Made by a program: the position numbers and the translations under genes. From positions 1 to 45,900 of the IMG/VR virus record IMGVR_UViG_3300042868_007302: a stretch of DNA of 45,900 nt; one strand, given 5' to 3'. The stretch is from a virus. Positions 18,196 to 28,333 of this stretch are shown piece after piece. Under the pieces are notes generated by a model. That model ran no database searches and was not told where the DNA came from. It was given only the letters and a program-made list of their open reading frames with translations. The first letter of the stretch is position 1. Each line of letters opens with the position of its first letter.

Positions 18196-19103
18196 TATTG
18201 TGTTATATTTGCAAAGTTTTTACTAAAATCTATGTTATCACCTCTATCTTGTTTTACTTCATATAAAAGTTCGTTATATTGATCTCTAATTTCAAATAAA
18301 TTGTATTGTTTGTAAATGTTATTCTGAGTATCGTAAAGTGTATAAATTCCATCATTAAGAGACTTAGTCTGATTACCAAACAAGGAAATTGCCAATGTGG
18401 AAATGTCGTGTTCAACCATTTCAATCTCCATAGTAACAGGATTAAAGAATGTATTACTTATTATTATTTCTTGATCTGGTTGACCAATAAATGGTGTTGC
18501 GTTTGGTTTGTTAGATGGTGATGAAGAAGGTGATAATGTACAAAATATTAAATTTGTAACCCCATTCACATATTGATATCTAACAGTGCTTGTTGAGGTG
18601 TTTGTGGTATTTTGGACCACGGGTTCGCAGTAAAAAGATGAGGTAACTATTCTGAAAAAATTTGGTATTTTAGCCCCACTTGTCTGTAAGTATTCAACCC
18701 TATAACCAATTAAACCTTGATTAACAAATTTATCTCTGAATGAAACGGGAACGTTACTTATATCTATCACTATCCCTTTTATGTTTGGTAGTGCTGCTAA
18801 TATACCACAATCAGTTATTCTAGTTCTAATTTCTGCGGGTCTTATATATAATGTATAAATCCCTAATTGATTAAAAATATTTGATGGTAGTCTTAAATTA
18901 TATAGTCCACCTAAGATTTCTACACCTGAATTACCTCCAGTATTTGTGTTGTGAAAATAAGGGGTCAAAACCGCAGAAGAATTTAATTTTGTCAACTGAA
19001 AGTTGTTTGTAACGTCTCTTGACTCCGTATAATTTAATATAATATCAACGTCAGTTGGACTTACGTCCGCCGGTCTTATTGTTCCATATGTTCCTGTTGC
19101 CAT
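18195..19103 (-). CDS. Tail structural protein of unknown type
   Basis: A 302-residue protein beginning MATGTYGTIRPADVSPTDVD. No named domain recognised. The N-terminal half is beta-rich, the centre has a Ser/Thr/Pro stretch (SPSSSPSNKPNATP) and the C-terminal part is acidic-aromatic. It is stop-to-start overlapped by the 1000-residue baseplate gene and follows the PKD-domain gene after 35 bases. A structural or assembly role in the baseplate is inferred from the unbroken row of tail genes. A TATTTATA box lies 20 bases upstream of the ATG, the best-spaced copy of this motif. Confidence 0.6.
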   Translation of the reverse strand: MATGTYGTIRPADVSPTDVDIILNYTESRDVTNNFQLTKLNSSAVLTPYFHNTNTGGNSGVEILGGLYNLRLPSNIFNQLGIYTLYIRPAEIRTRITDCGILAALPNIKGIVIDISNVPVSFRDKFVNQGLIGYRVEYLQTSGAKIPNFFRIVTSSFYCEPVVQNTTNTSTSTVRYQYVNGVTNLIFCTLSPSSSPSNKPNATPFIGQPDQEIIISNTFFNPVTMEIEMVEHDISTLAISLFGNQTKSLNDGIYTLYDTQNNIYKQYNLFEIRDQYNELLYEVKQDRGDNIDFSKNFANITQ

Positions 19104-19123
19104 GTAATTTTACTTTGTTATTT

Positions 19124-19131
19124 TATAAATA
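19124..19131 (-). promoter_or_regulatory. TATTTATA box upstream of the 302-residue tail gene
   Basis: The - strand reads TATTTATA 20 bases before the ATG at 19103, leaving room for a short leader. One of the recurring boxes; promoter role inferred. Confidence 0.4.
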
Positions 19132-19138
19132 TTAATAA

Positions 19139-20281
19139 TTAAGTTTCCACGTTAAAAAAACCATAACCATATTTGACTAAATCTCCTATGTTATCAACTT
19201 CTCCTAATCTTTCGATAGATTCTAACGCCGAATTTTTCCCCCTTTCAATAAATAAATCAGATCTTATTTCAGGTTCATAAGCCACCCCAATTAATGCTTC
19301 TTCTTTTGTCATCGCAGATAAAACCAAATCATTTTGTGTTAATCCCGAAGATTGAACAAAATATAATGTTGTACCTCCACTTAGGTCCCAATAATCCACA
19401 CCATTTATTGTATACGCAGAATACGATCCATTTGGTACTGATCCGTAATAGATACCAACAACTCCTGTTTCTCCTGTTACTTGTATTCCTAATGGGTATG
19501 GTACTGGGCCATACTGTTCTAAGTCAGATAATGTAGAATTTGTTGTTCCTGTTACCAAGAATGGTACTCCAACATAACTTGAACTTATATAATCTATAAT
19601 ATTTGGGTTCGAGTCTCCTGTAAATAAGAAATCATAACTTACAGGAATGTTTGCCCAATTACCCCCTTGTTGGTAAAATACTACCGTTCCATTTGGATTA
19701 ATTGGTACTATATTTTGGTAAGGTACGTTTATGGTTTTTGTAACTTCAGTTATCCCCCAAGGTGTAGTTCCTTTAATTTTTATTGTATAAATACCATTAG
19801 ATGCGGGGTACGTATGGTTTAATGATGAGGGTGAAAAAATATTAATAGGGACTATCGGCGATCCATCCCCCCAATCTATTTCAAATACCGATTGAGTTAC
19901 ATTATTTGATGTATTAAAAACATAAAATGTATATGGATTAATAGTGTCAGATGAAAAAATAAAGTTATTTAAAGTTTCTTTTTGGTAAATTAAACCATCA
20001 AACACAGAATACCATCCCATATCGTATGTTGTCTGTGTTAACATGATTGGAATAGTTAACCCTGTTAAGGTTGAGTCTCCGTTTGTTCCCCCTGATAATA
20101 ATTGGGTCATGGAAGAATAAACATATGTTGTCCCTGTTTCACAATTAACGTAAGTTACCCCTGTAGGACAACAAGGATCTTCCACATATATTTCTTCACA
20201 ATCTCCTGTCCAATTAATAGGAAATATTTTATTCTTTATATCTTCAAGACCAATCTGTATATAATATCTTTGTTCTTCCAT
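19139..20281 (-). CDS. Tail protein with a PKD domain
   Basis: A 380-residue protein. Residues of about 115-188 match the PKD fold: VFEIDWGDGSP is the signature WGDG strand, LNHTYPASNGIYTIKIKG is the H-x-Y...G-x-Y-x-(I/V) strand, and TEVTKTINVPY is the closing strand. PKD domains are beta-sandwich modules common on bacterial surface proteins and phage tails, usually serving as spacers or binding modules. The N-terminal 60 residues are Cys-rich (CCPTGVTYVNCETG). The C-terminus has a helical, charged end. The ATG overlaps the upstream stop by one base. A tail or baseplate-decoration role is inferred. Confidence 0.7.
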   Translation of the reverse strand: MEEQRYYIQIGLEDIKNKIFPINWTGDCEEIYVEDPCCPTGVTYVNCETGTTYVYSSMTQLLSGGTNGDSTLTGLTIPIMLTQTTYDMGWYSVFDGLIYQKETLNNFIFSSDTINPYTFYVFNTSNNVTQSVFEIDWGDGSPIVPINIFSPSSLNHTYPASNGIYTIKIKGTTPWGITEVTKTINVPYQNIVPINPNGTVVFYQQGGNWANIPVSYDFLFTGDSNPNIIDYISSSYVGVPFLVTGTTNSTLSDLEQYGPVPYPLGIQVTGETGVVGIYYGSVPNGSYSAYTINGVDYWDLSGGTTLYFVQSSGLTQNDLVLSAMTKEEALIGVAYEPEIRSDLFIERGKNSALESIERLGEVDNIGDLVKYGYGFFNVET

Positions 20282-21063
20282 TATGGGTTCATATATTCAT
20301 ACCAGTTTATTGGTGTTGTTGTTCCAACTCTATTATTATTGTTGTCTTTAATAGTATATGTAAAATCACTGTAATCTAAATTAACTTCATAATAAAAATA
20401 CTCAGCGGGATCAAAATTATATTGTGTAGGTAAAATACTTGTTTGTGGAGTGTTTGTCATAATAACATAACTTCCCGTTTTACCGTTAAAGAATTTGGCC
20501 CTCATATAAAAAGTATCTATATCAATAAAATCTCTACTTCTAACCCAATAAATAAAAAACCCTTCTTTATCTCCAACAAAGTCTAACTTAAATTCAGGTT
20601 TTTTTATGTTAACAGTAGGGATGGACGGACTTAAAACTAAACCGTTTTCTATTCCCCCTTGTTGTACTGGTAAAATTATTGTTAAATAATTTCTTTGTGT
20701 TGCAGAATCTTTAGTATCATATAGGTCTAACTTGAAGAAACTTTTTGTGAATGGTTTTGTGTAATAATAGACTTCATTAACGGAAAATCCTTCGGTTAAA
20801 TAAGAAGAGTTCCATAAATTAAGAGATTGATCAAAAAATCCAAAATCGTAATTTATATCGGTCTTATCGGTATTATCATGTTTTTTATGTGAGAATCTTG
20901 CAACCTCAAAATCATTTTCTTTACCAATAACCTCATCAATAGTTTTAAGAACAAATTCATCAATGGCATCATCATTACCATCTATGTCCCACTTAACTTC
21001 AACAGGTATATTAATATAAACGTCTGTTGGTTTTTTCAATATTTTATAATTATTCACAATCAT
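20281..21063 (-). CDS. Tail structural protein, unknown family
   Basis: A 260-residue protein with no recognised domain. Sequence is beta-rich and acidic, with many aromatic residues (for example YFYYEVNLDYSDFTYTI near the C-terminus). It overlaps the upstream 577-residue gene by 14 bases and the downstream PKD gene by one base. It is therefore embedded in a tightly coupled block of baseplate-region genes, and a virion structural role is the simplest inference. No signal peptide, membrane segment or catalytic motif. Confidence 0.6.
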   Translation of the reverse strand: MIVNNYKILKKPTDVYINIPVEVKWDIDGNDDAIDEFVLKTIDEVIGKENDFEVARFSHKKHDNTDKTDINYDFGFFDQSLNLWNSSYLTEGFSVNEVYYYTKPFTKSFFKLDLYDTKDSATQRNYLTIILPVQQGGIENGLVLSPSIPTVNIKKPEFKLDFVGDKEGFFIYWVRSRDFIDIDTFYMRAKFFNGKTGSYVIMTNTPQTSILPTQYNFDPAEYFYYEVNLDYSDFTYTIKDNNNNRVGTTTPINWYEYMNP

Positions 21064-22783
21064 CTATAATAGGTTCTGCAATTACGTTTGGATTATTTAT
21101 ATTACTTCCGTCTCCAATTAATCTGAATATAATTTGATCGTAAGGGTAATGACTACCATTTAAAAATGGGTAATCAACTCCGAATCCTTCACTATCTTTG
21201 TACCCATATGGGTAAATATCTCTCCATCTAAAAGTTTGACTTGTTATTGAGAAATATGAGTAGTCAGGAACTAAATCTATATTTTGATATCCTTCTTCAT
21301 TTACAGATGTTGAGAAAACTTTAATTGTCATTGGGTGGTGTACTTTATAGTAATACCCTAATTGATTTGATGGTGTTAACAAACTTGTTGATGTAAAGTA
21401 GTTAGGATTAAATGTGAATTTTTGATAGGTACTTGATATAACTCGTTCTTTTTGTTCATAAGGATTAAATTCACAAAAGTCTCCATTTATGTTATCTCCA
21501 ATATTTAAATTATCGACATAATAAAAAACATTACCATTAGATGTGTAATTGTTTGTTAAAAACCCTGTATCCGATTGTGTATTTGTTTGATCCCACCAAA
21601 CACTAGGTTGGTTATTCTCTAAAGGTAAATTAAATTCGTAACCCTCTTTAAGATTTGTATTCGGACCTAATGTCCATCCAAAATATCCTTTCCAAATAAA
21701 ACTAAAAAATAACTCGCTTACAGGTCTGTTAAGGTTATCCCTTAAACCGTCAATATCAATGTTATTATTAAACATTAAATTGTAACTGTCATTACCTTCT
21801 TTAATGGAAGATCTATCAACCCCATTTGGTGTTAAGACCGCTTTTTCAAATTTAACGGCTTTACTAAAAATATTTTTTTCAAATCCGGCATTAACTAAAA
21901 CAGAATCTTCAATACTAGTTAATATTTTGTGAACCCTAACATAATAGTTTGAGGTTGTGTCTATTTCATTAGTTGCGTTTATAATTCTTTTAAATGTCCC
22001 TGTTGTGTTCACACTGAAAGTGGTACCTAAATACCCTATATTTTGTATGTTAAAAATGTAATCTTCAGAATCATAATTTTCATTACCCAAAGAAGTCACT
22101 TGAAAGGTGTCTGTTCCATTATAATTAAAGTTAAGTTTAACTGATTCTCCAACAGATAAACCATGATTCATAGGACATCTAAATGATATTACATCGTCAC
22201 CATATAAAGTGTTGTTTTCAATAATAAACGGTATTCCATCAAAAGCCTGCCAAGACCATGTGTTTGTTGTATCTTGATCATCAGCATATAATTGTCGATC
22301 AACATTTAAATGTGGGTACGTTAAATAATACATCCAATTATATGTTGTTGCACTTTTATTAATAAAACTCACATGATTACCCACACCTGTTGTGTATCCA
22401 TTTACGTTATTATCTGTTCTAATAAGATCAAATTCATAATATTGTGGAAATCCATCCCAAGGTGCCGATGGATTACCTATTGATGTAACCGCATTTGATA
22501 TAGCGTTTGTGTAATATAAATTATTTCTATATGGAACATAAGACGTTCCTCCACTGTATTGGTTTTTAAATAAAAATACTATCTTTGTTGTTGGTCTAAA
22601 TATTGTAGATTCTCCTCTTTCTTTTTGAAACAACTCAGCCAAATTTATTTCTTCGGTTCTATCATATTCAACTTGTTGTTTAAACGTTTGATTTAGAGGA
22701 ACTCTTACCGCTTCATCAACATTTGAGGATATTTTATTCTTTTTAGATCCTAATAATATTTGTATAGTTTCATTATTACCCAT
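21050..22783 (-). CDS. Baseplate-region structural protein, unknown family
   Basis: A 577-residue protein lying directly after the 1826-residue gene, whose end it overlaps by eight bases; its own end overlaps the next gene by 14. The chain is rich in Asn, Tyr and Phe with an acidic stretch near the N-terminus (VEYDRTEEINLAELFQKERG). No named domain or enzyme signature was seen. By position, two genes after gp6, it could be the counterpart of T4 gp8, but I see no sequence evidence for that. Structural role inferred from context only. Confidence 0.6.
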   Translation of the reverse strand: MGNNETIQILLGSKKNKISSNVDEAVRVPLNQTFKQQVEYDRTEEINLAELFQKERGESTIFRPTTKIVFLFKNQYSGGTSYVPYRNNLYYTNAISNAVTSIGNPSAPWDGFPQYYEFDLIRTDNNVNGYTTGVGNHVSFINKSATTYNWMYYLTYPHLNVDRQLYADDQDTTNTWSWQAFDGIPFIIENNTLYGDDVISFRCPMNHGLSVGESVKLNFNYNGTDTFQVTSLGNENYDSEDYIFNIQNIGYLGTTFSVNTTGTFKRIINATNEIDTTSNYYVRVHKILTSIEDSVLVNAGFEKNIFSKAVKFEKAVLTPNGVDRSSIKEGNDSYNLMFNNNIDIDGLRDNLNRPVSELFFSFIWKGYFGWTLGPNTNLKEGYEFNLPLENNQPSVWWDQTNTQSDTGFLTNNYTSNGNVFYYVDNLNIGDNINGDFCEFNPYEQKERVISSTYQKFTFNPNYFTSTSLLTPSNQLGYYYKVHHPMTIKVFSTSVNEEGYQNIDLVPDYSYFSITSQTFRWRDIYPYGYKDSEGFGVDYPFLNGSHYPYDQIIFRLIGDGSNINNPNVIAEPIIDDCE

Positions 22784-25700
22784 TTGTCTCTGCGTTATTT
22801 ACATAAAGTTTAATAAATCTATCAAGTGCGGTAAAACCGTTATTCAATCCAAAATAAAAATGGAACGGTGCCCCAACAAGAACAGGGTCTAAACCAGGTG
22901 TGTTTGGTGCTCCATAAGTAACGTTAACTGTTGTTGGGTTAGGTCCTGGGGTAAAGTTTGCAATATGACCTTCTTGTGTTGTTGTGGTTTTAAAATAATC
23001 TGAGGTTTGGAAATCTAAACTTTGGTATTTGTTTTTATAGAACCCTCCACTTGTTATAAATGGGGATGTATACCAATTATTATTCTCCGTTCCAAAAATG
23101 TAATTTGATGGGGAAGTAATTTGCCATTTATAGAATGGAACTTCTTGTGTGGATGGGTACCCATAATTATAACCAACAAATGGTGAAATGTTATATGTTT
23201 GTATTCCAGGTGTTAATTTTTTTCTTGTTATTTTTTCCTCGTTATTGTCTTGAAAGAAAATACCAAAAATAGGTCTTGATGGTGATTGGGTGTCGTCTCC
23301 AATGAATAAGTAGTTATTTGGGTAGTTCTGTTCTAAATAAGGATTTACTTTAAATTCACTATTTGTTGAGATTGCTTGTGCAAAATCTCCGTCAATTCTA
23401 TCACCACCTCTCGTACTATTAAAGAACTGAACAACACCTATACCTTCCCCTTGATTTCCGTTTGTAGATACCGGAAACATTTGTTGTATTATAGTTTGAT
23501 TCAGTAATCTAGAAATGAATCCCATTTGCATAATATCAGAGTCATCACTATATGAAGTTGATTTTAATTGGTTTGCAAAATAACCCTCTAAATTTTCATT
23601 ATTACATATTTGATTAATGAATTCATCTCTTGGTCCTAAATCTACAATTGTTGTTGGACTTTGTATTTGTTTGTCGTTATACCCTGGATTATTGATAAAT
23701 AATGCCGCCAAGTTATTTGGTGGTGTTGGTGATGGTTTACCAATGAATTGGTTAACAAATCTATCCCAAGGAGATGATCTATAATAGAAAGTATTTTGTG
23801 CGTCATCAAAAACTACAGTGTCTTTACAGTAATTGTATGTTGGGTCAGTAACTGAATTATTTGCATATGTGGATGTCTTATTAAATGAAGGCATATATAA
23901 AAATCCATTTATCCAATTGTTTTGGAATACTCTTGCAAATACTCCTCTACATGCCGCTAACATTAACAAGTATCTAACTTTCCATTCTAAAAATAATTTT
24001 ACATCTTCATCGTATTGTGAAATATATTTTTTATTTAGAAGACAATAACATCCTTTAACAACTCTATCACTTGGTACATCACAATTTGGGTTTACGGTAA
24101 TTCCTGTTCCTGTTCCTGAGTAACATTGTAACGAAACCAAACCTTCACAAGTTAATGTTGATGTTAATCCCGTAACTAACCCTGTCGAATCAGCATAATT
24201 ACCTGTTGGTAGTGTTCCTGGCCCACCAATACTAGGGTTTGACTGAACCCCACTACCCTTAAAGAAATAAAAGTTATTATTTTGATGTAGACCATACCCT
24301 GTTTGAGTATCGTTACCATCTTGAGTTCTTGTTGATGTTGGTATCCTATCACTTCTCATTACTAACCTTGTTTCATCACTAAAGTTAACGGAAGATGAAA
24401 GATATCTATAATATGATCTTGAGTACAGTGCATTATATCCACTTGGTGGTGTTCCATAACTAGTTTCATCATACGCAGCACCTGAATCAAAAAATGTATA
24501 CACGGTTGGGTTAGTTGACGGCCCATCTTGAGACTGTGACCCAATAAAGGTACCCCCAACAAAATAATCTTGTACGTATTTTGGAATGACCCAATTATAT
24601 GGAGAGGTTGTAAATAAATTGTACGGTGATGAAGATATTACAGAAACTTGTTGTAATGTACCATTTGGGGTATATGTTCCTGAATTATCGTCTGTAGATA
24701 AATAATAATACGGTAATGTTGAGGTATAACCTGTGTATTGTCCTGGTGTTAGGTCAAAAGTTAATGACGGGAAATATAAATTATTTGTAGTATTATCAAC
24801 CGTATCGTGAGATAATGGTTTAATATTGTTTGTTAATAATGGTTGTATAGGATAATTTAAATAATAGTTACCAGTAATTATAGGTCCAACTCCATATGAA
24901 GAATTACCAAATATTATTGATAAATCGTATTCAATCTCTTGTTTTGGGGTAAATGGGTCTACCCCTCTTGTCAATATTATAATTTCCAAAGAATTCCTAA
25001 CACTAGATTCAATTGCGTCTATTGCGGCACCTGAAGAGTACAATAAAGGAGAAGTATTTGTATATGGATTACATTGGTCTTCATAAACAAAACCAATTTC
25101 ATGTAATAAGTATTTTTTAGGAAATTTATTTAAATCAGTAATACTAAAATTTGTATTTCCCGTGAATGAGTTAACCGTATATCCTGTTACTACTTGAAAA
25201 TACTCAATGTCTGTAGGATATTCTAAATAATAATCAGTTTGACCTGTGTTAATCACATAAATTGTTGAGTTAGCTAAAACATCCCCGTTGGATGCTGGAT
25301 CGGCGTATTCTATTGTCCTTACTATTGGTGTAACAGAATCCCCCGTAACTGTTGTACCCGTTATTGCGGTATTATTAAATTGATTTTCAGTGGCCCCTGT
25401 TAAGTTAACCCACCCTCCAGATAATTTAGGGTCTTGGAATGATATAACTTCCCCAATCCCTAATTGTTGTATCATTCCTGCCTTTGCAATAACAACCAAA
25501 ACTTGATCCTCATATGGTTGACTAACCAATGGTGCGGTTGTGGTTGGGTTTACCGTAATACGAACTTTATTAACCCCTGAGTTTGCACCTCCAGAAGGCG
25601 AGTTTTTAAAGTATTTATCTCTTGTATTAAATTCATTTAACTTTTGTGGGTATGTTTCTTTAGTGGGATACGCAAACCATCTTTCATCACTACCGACACT

Positions 25701-28256
25701 TTTTTCGGCAGCAAATAGAAATGGTTGTGGGGCATGTAACTTATAAAGATTAACAGAATCTATTAAATCATAACCTGAAAATATTCTTTGATAATCTAAT
25801 AAAGCTTGGGTTAAGACATCTCCAACAATTTCTTGATCACTAACCCTATTTATTAAAGATTTATATTGTAATGATCCACCACAATAAAAATTACCTTTAT
25901 CATTTTCACCAATATCGTCGTTTTCACTTATTTGTGGGTAGTTAGGGTGTTCCGATAACGAATAAGTTGCGGGACTACTTAATGGTGCTAAAAATGTATT
26001 ATCTGTTGTTGTTGTTGCGGGATTACCGGCTTCTGACTGTTGGTTATTATATTCATTATTTACTTGTTGGGTTACGGAACTAATATCAAAATCATCATCA
26101 ATTTCCGCACTTCCACAGTCACATGAACAGGCATTACATTCAGGGTAAGATAACATAGGTAATCCAATTCTAGGAAAACCTTTTAATCTTATTATGAACA
26201 CAATTACAAAAGCAAAGAAAACTAAATATAAGGCTAATTTAAATACCGCCTGTAATATTTGCCAAGCGGTTCTAAGTATTACCCCAATATTAAATACGGG
26301 ACCTCCTGGAATTGCCGTTGCCGCACTTTCAAGTGCTGATTGTATCGCGTCTATTGTTTCTCTAACTTGTATGTATAAAAAATACAAACATAATATAATT
26401 AAAACCCATTTTAAAACAGGCCAAGCCCAAGCGACAAAGTGAGCCACAAATAATACCACTAATATTGGGAATGTTAATATGTTTAATAGTAACATCGCCA
26501 AGAAATATATAAAATCAAATTTTTGTACTGCATCATTAACAGGGAATGGATTATTTTTAGAAATACACTCCCTATCATCAATCTCTTTAATCCCTAAATG
26601 TCTTGCTCTAGATATACCGTTCTTATAACGGTCTAAAAACATTGCGGTAGTATAAACCTTATTATAATTAAGTTCAAAAAATCTATCCTCACAATTGATT
26701 GCCTCTTGAATCATTGTGGAATCCCCATAATCGTCCCAATCTAAACTAAATGCGTATGATCTAAAAGAATCGTACGCCGCTTGATCGTAGAATGTAAATT
26801 CAAAATTTTGTGTTTGAGTTGTGTCTACCGCATTTGAGTTTATTCCTATGTTGGCCCCAGGTGTGTTAATTGGTATACTACTTAAACTTCCTGTATATGG
26901 TACACCGTTTATTGTTATAGTAACGTCCTGAGAGTTAACATAAGATTGTAAAATTAATCCACCTGTTTGTGCGGGTAATACTATTGCCGGGTTTAAACTT
27001 GTTGTGGTACCAGGAACTGAAACCGAATAATTTAAAGGAACTCCTAATGTTGGATCCGCAGTTGGTGTTGTTGATGCCCAACCATATTCTTTAATATTTG
27101 GAACTAAGAAATTTGCTCTCAATATTTCGCTTTGGATTCCTCCGTCATTTTGCCAACTAACTTTAAATCTGTATTTGCCTTTTGTTGGAATCCCTACCGT
27201 AGGGTCCAAAGAAATAACTTGATTACCAAACTCATCGGTAACAATATAATCTAAGTTCATTGGGACTTTTAATAGGTACGTTCCGTCACCGTCAATTATT
27301 TTACCCCCTTGTTCTATTTCATACTCTTCGAGTACTGGGTATCCATTTCCATCAATATTTATTGTTTGTCTTATTGCCGATACTCTACCTTGTCCTGCGT
27401 TTAACGAACAGAATGTACCTGCCGCCAATGGGACTCTACAATTTGTTTTTAATGCCTGTTCGTCTTGAGTAGTTGCGATTGACCCCATAAATACCGCAGT
27501 TGGTTTTATGGTTAAATTTATCTCTTCAGACAAGTCAAAATCTTGTCTTGTAATTCCAATGAAACAAATATCAGGTTCTCCCCATAATGGTTCAACATTA
27601 ACTTGTTTAACTAATGTTATAATTTGTGGTAACTCACTTAAATTGTTTGATGATTTAAACTTAGAACCGTTAAATTGACTTTCAACCGCAAATCCACTAT
27701 CTATTAAATCTTGTGGTGTTAATGAAAAACATCCTATGTTTGAAAGGTCAAGGTTCATGACAAGGGTTTGTTGTCCTGTCGGTACCCCAAAAATCATAAA
27801 GTCACCACTATCGTTTGTTGTTACTGTGTACTTATAATATTTGTCATAAACTTCTATTACCGATCTTTCAAGAATTGCTTCGTCTCTATCAAAGAAACTA
27901 CCCGTTGGTACGTGACCTAAATACTCAGGAGATTTAGGTAATAAATTATATTTATACCCATCTTCATTTTTATTATTTAATGTTTTGTAAGGATATAATT
28001 CACTTATAATTGGGTTTAACTCATCCTCATTTGTTAACGGTATAAAAACAGATAACTTTGCGTTTGCAAGTCCGAATCCTCCATTAACTGAAACTCTACC
28101 TGCAATAACACCATAATCGGCACATCTTCTTTCGTATATTTCTGCTTGTGTTAATTTAAGTGATAGTATTTCTATAAAGTCAAAATCTTGATCAAACTTT
28201 AAATTTACAGATTTATCTACACCTATATTAGTTCGTATTCTATATGAATGTGGCAT
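22776..28256 (-). CDS. Giant baseplate-region protein with membrane segments
   Basis: An 1826-residue protein encoded immediately after gp6, where T4 has gp7. Residues of about 45-170 look like a carboxypeptidase-regulatory-like beta-sandwich (GRVSVNGGFGLANAKLSVFIP ... TTNDSGDFMIFGVP). At about 581-690 lie at least three long hydrophobic stretches, about 581-605, 612-630 and 660-690, long enough to cross a membrane. A Cys cluster (CNACSCDCG, about 706-714) follows. The remaining 1100 residues are Asn/Tyr/Gly-rich and lack a named domain. Membrane segments are unusual for a wedge component and may take part in envelope penetration or assembly at a membrane. The gene is continuous with no frameshift. 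Structural role likely; mechanism unknown. Confidence 0.65.
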   Translation of the reverse strand: MPHSYRIRTNIGVDKSVNLKFDQDFDFIEILSLKLTQAEIYERRCADYGVIAGRVSVNGGFGLANAKLSVFIPLTNEDELNPIISELYPYKTLNNKNEDGYKYNLLPKSPEYLGHVPTGSFFDRDEAILERSVIEVYDKYYKYTVTTNDSGDFMIFGVPTGQQTLVMNLDLSNIGCFSLTPQDLIDSGFAVESQFNGSKFKSSNNLSELPQIITLVKQVNVEPLWGEPDICFIGITRQDFDLSEEINLTIKPTAVFMGSIATTQDEQALKTNCRVPLAAGTFCSLNAGQGRVSAIRQTINIDGNGYPVLEEYEIEQGGKIIDGDGTYLLKVPMNLDYIVTDEFGNQVISLDPTVGIPTKGKYRFKVSWQNDGGIQSEILRANFLVPNIKEYGWASTTPTADPTLGVPLNYSVSVPGTTTSLNPAIVLPAQTGGLILQSYVNSQDVTITINGVPYTGSLSSIPINTPGANIGINSNAVDTTQTQNFEFTFYDQAAYDSFRSYAFSLDWDDYGDSTMIQEAINCEDRFFELNYNKVYTTAMFLDRYKNGISRARHLGIKEIDDRECISKNNPFPVNDAVQKFDFIYFLAMLLLNILTFPILVVLFVAHFVAWAWPVLKWVLIILCLYFLYIQVRETIDAIQSALESAATAIPGGPVFNIGVILRTAWQILQAVFKLALYLVFFAFVIVFIIRLKGFPRIGLPMLSYPECNACSCDCGSAEIDDDFDISSVTQQVNNEYNNQQSEAGNPATTTTDNTFLAPLSSPATYSLSEHPNYPQISENDDIGENDKGNFYCGGSLQYKSLINRVSDQEIVGDVLTQALLDYQRIFSGYDLIDSVNLYKLHAPQPFLFAAEKSVGSDERWFAYPTKETYPQKLNEFNTRDKYFKNSPSGGANSGVNKVRITVNPTTTAPLVSQPYEDQVLVVIAKAGMIQQLGIGEVISFQDPKLSGGWVNLTGATENQFNNTAITGTTVTGDSVTPIVRTIEYADPASNGDVLANSTIYVINTGQTDYYLEYPTDIEYFQVVTGYTVNSFTGNTNFSITDLNKFPKKYLLHEIGFVYEDQCNPYTNTSPLLYSSGAAIDAIESSVRNSLEIIILTRGVDPFTPKQEIEYDLSIIFGNSSYGVGPIITGNYYLNYPIQPLLTNNIKPLSHDTVDNTTNNLYFPSLTFDLTPGQYTGYTSTLPYYYLSTDDNSGTYTPNGTLQQVSVISSSPYNLFTTSPYNWVIPKYVQDYFVGGTFIGSQSQDGPSTNPTVYTFFDSGAAYDETSYGTPPSGYNALYSRSYYRYLSSSVNFSDETRLVMRSDRIPTSTRTQDGNDTQTGYGLHQNNNFYFFKGSGVQSNPSIGGPGTLPTGNYADSTGLVTGLTSTLTCEGLVSLQCYSGTGTGITVNPNCDVPSDRVVKGCYCLLNKKYISQYDEDVKLFLEWKVRYLLMLAACRGVFARVFQNNWINGFLYMPSFNKTSTYANNSVTDPTYNYCKDTVVFDDAQNTFYYRSSPWDRFVNQFIGKPSPTPPNNLAALFINNPGYNDKQIQSPTTIVDLGPRDEFINQICNNENLEGYFANQLKSTSYSDDSDIMQMGFISRLLNQTIIQQMFPVSTNGNQGEGIGVVQFFNSTRGGDRIDGDFAQAISTNSEFKVNPYLEQNYPNNYLFIGDDTQSPSRPIFGIFFQDNNEEKITRKKLTPGIQTYNISPFVGYNYGYPSTQEVPFYKWQITSPSNYIFGTENNNWYTSPFITSGGFYKNKYQSLDFQTSDYFKTTTTQEGHIANFTPGPNPTTVNVTYGAPNTPGLDPVLVGAPFHFYFGLNNGFTALDRFIKLYVNNAETNG

Positions 28257-28267
28257 TAATTTCTTTT

Positions 28268-28333
28268 CTTGATAAATAGTTTATTTCCTATTTTAAAAGG
28301 ATAACCCTTTTATAAAAAAAGGAAATTATCAAG
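28268..28333 (-). other. Layered inverted repeat between gp6 and the 1826-residue gene
   Basis: Three nested pairings fill the gap: an outer 8-bp perfect repeat (28268-28275 with 28326-28333), a middle 6-bp pair (28284-28289 with 28320-28325) and an inner 6-bp hairpin (28295-28300 with 28306-28311). The outer arm overlaps the TGA stop of gp6. It could terminate part of the transcripts or protect mRNA ends. Confidence 0.45.
28271..28278 (-). promoter_or_regulatory. TATTTATC box upstream of the 1826-residue gene
   Basis: The - strand reads TATTTATC 14 bases before the ATG at 28256, inside the layered inverted repeat. Part of the recurring set; function inferred. Confidence 0.3.

Noticed and set aside
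19124-19131. T4-type TATAAATA late promoters reading in the + direction (also 5136-5143 and 38984-38991)
   Set aside because: No + strand gene lies downstream in these places; the same bases read as TATTTATA toward the - strand genes.
26194-26442. Open frame on the + strand opposite the membrane segments
   Set aside because: It is a shadow of the 1826-residue gene, which continues unbroken through this stretch in the frame supported by neighbours.
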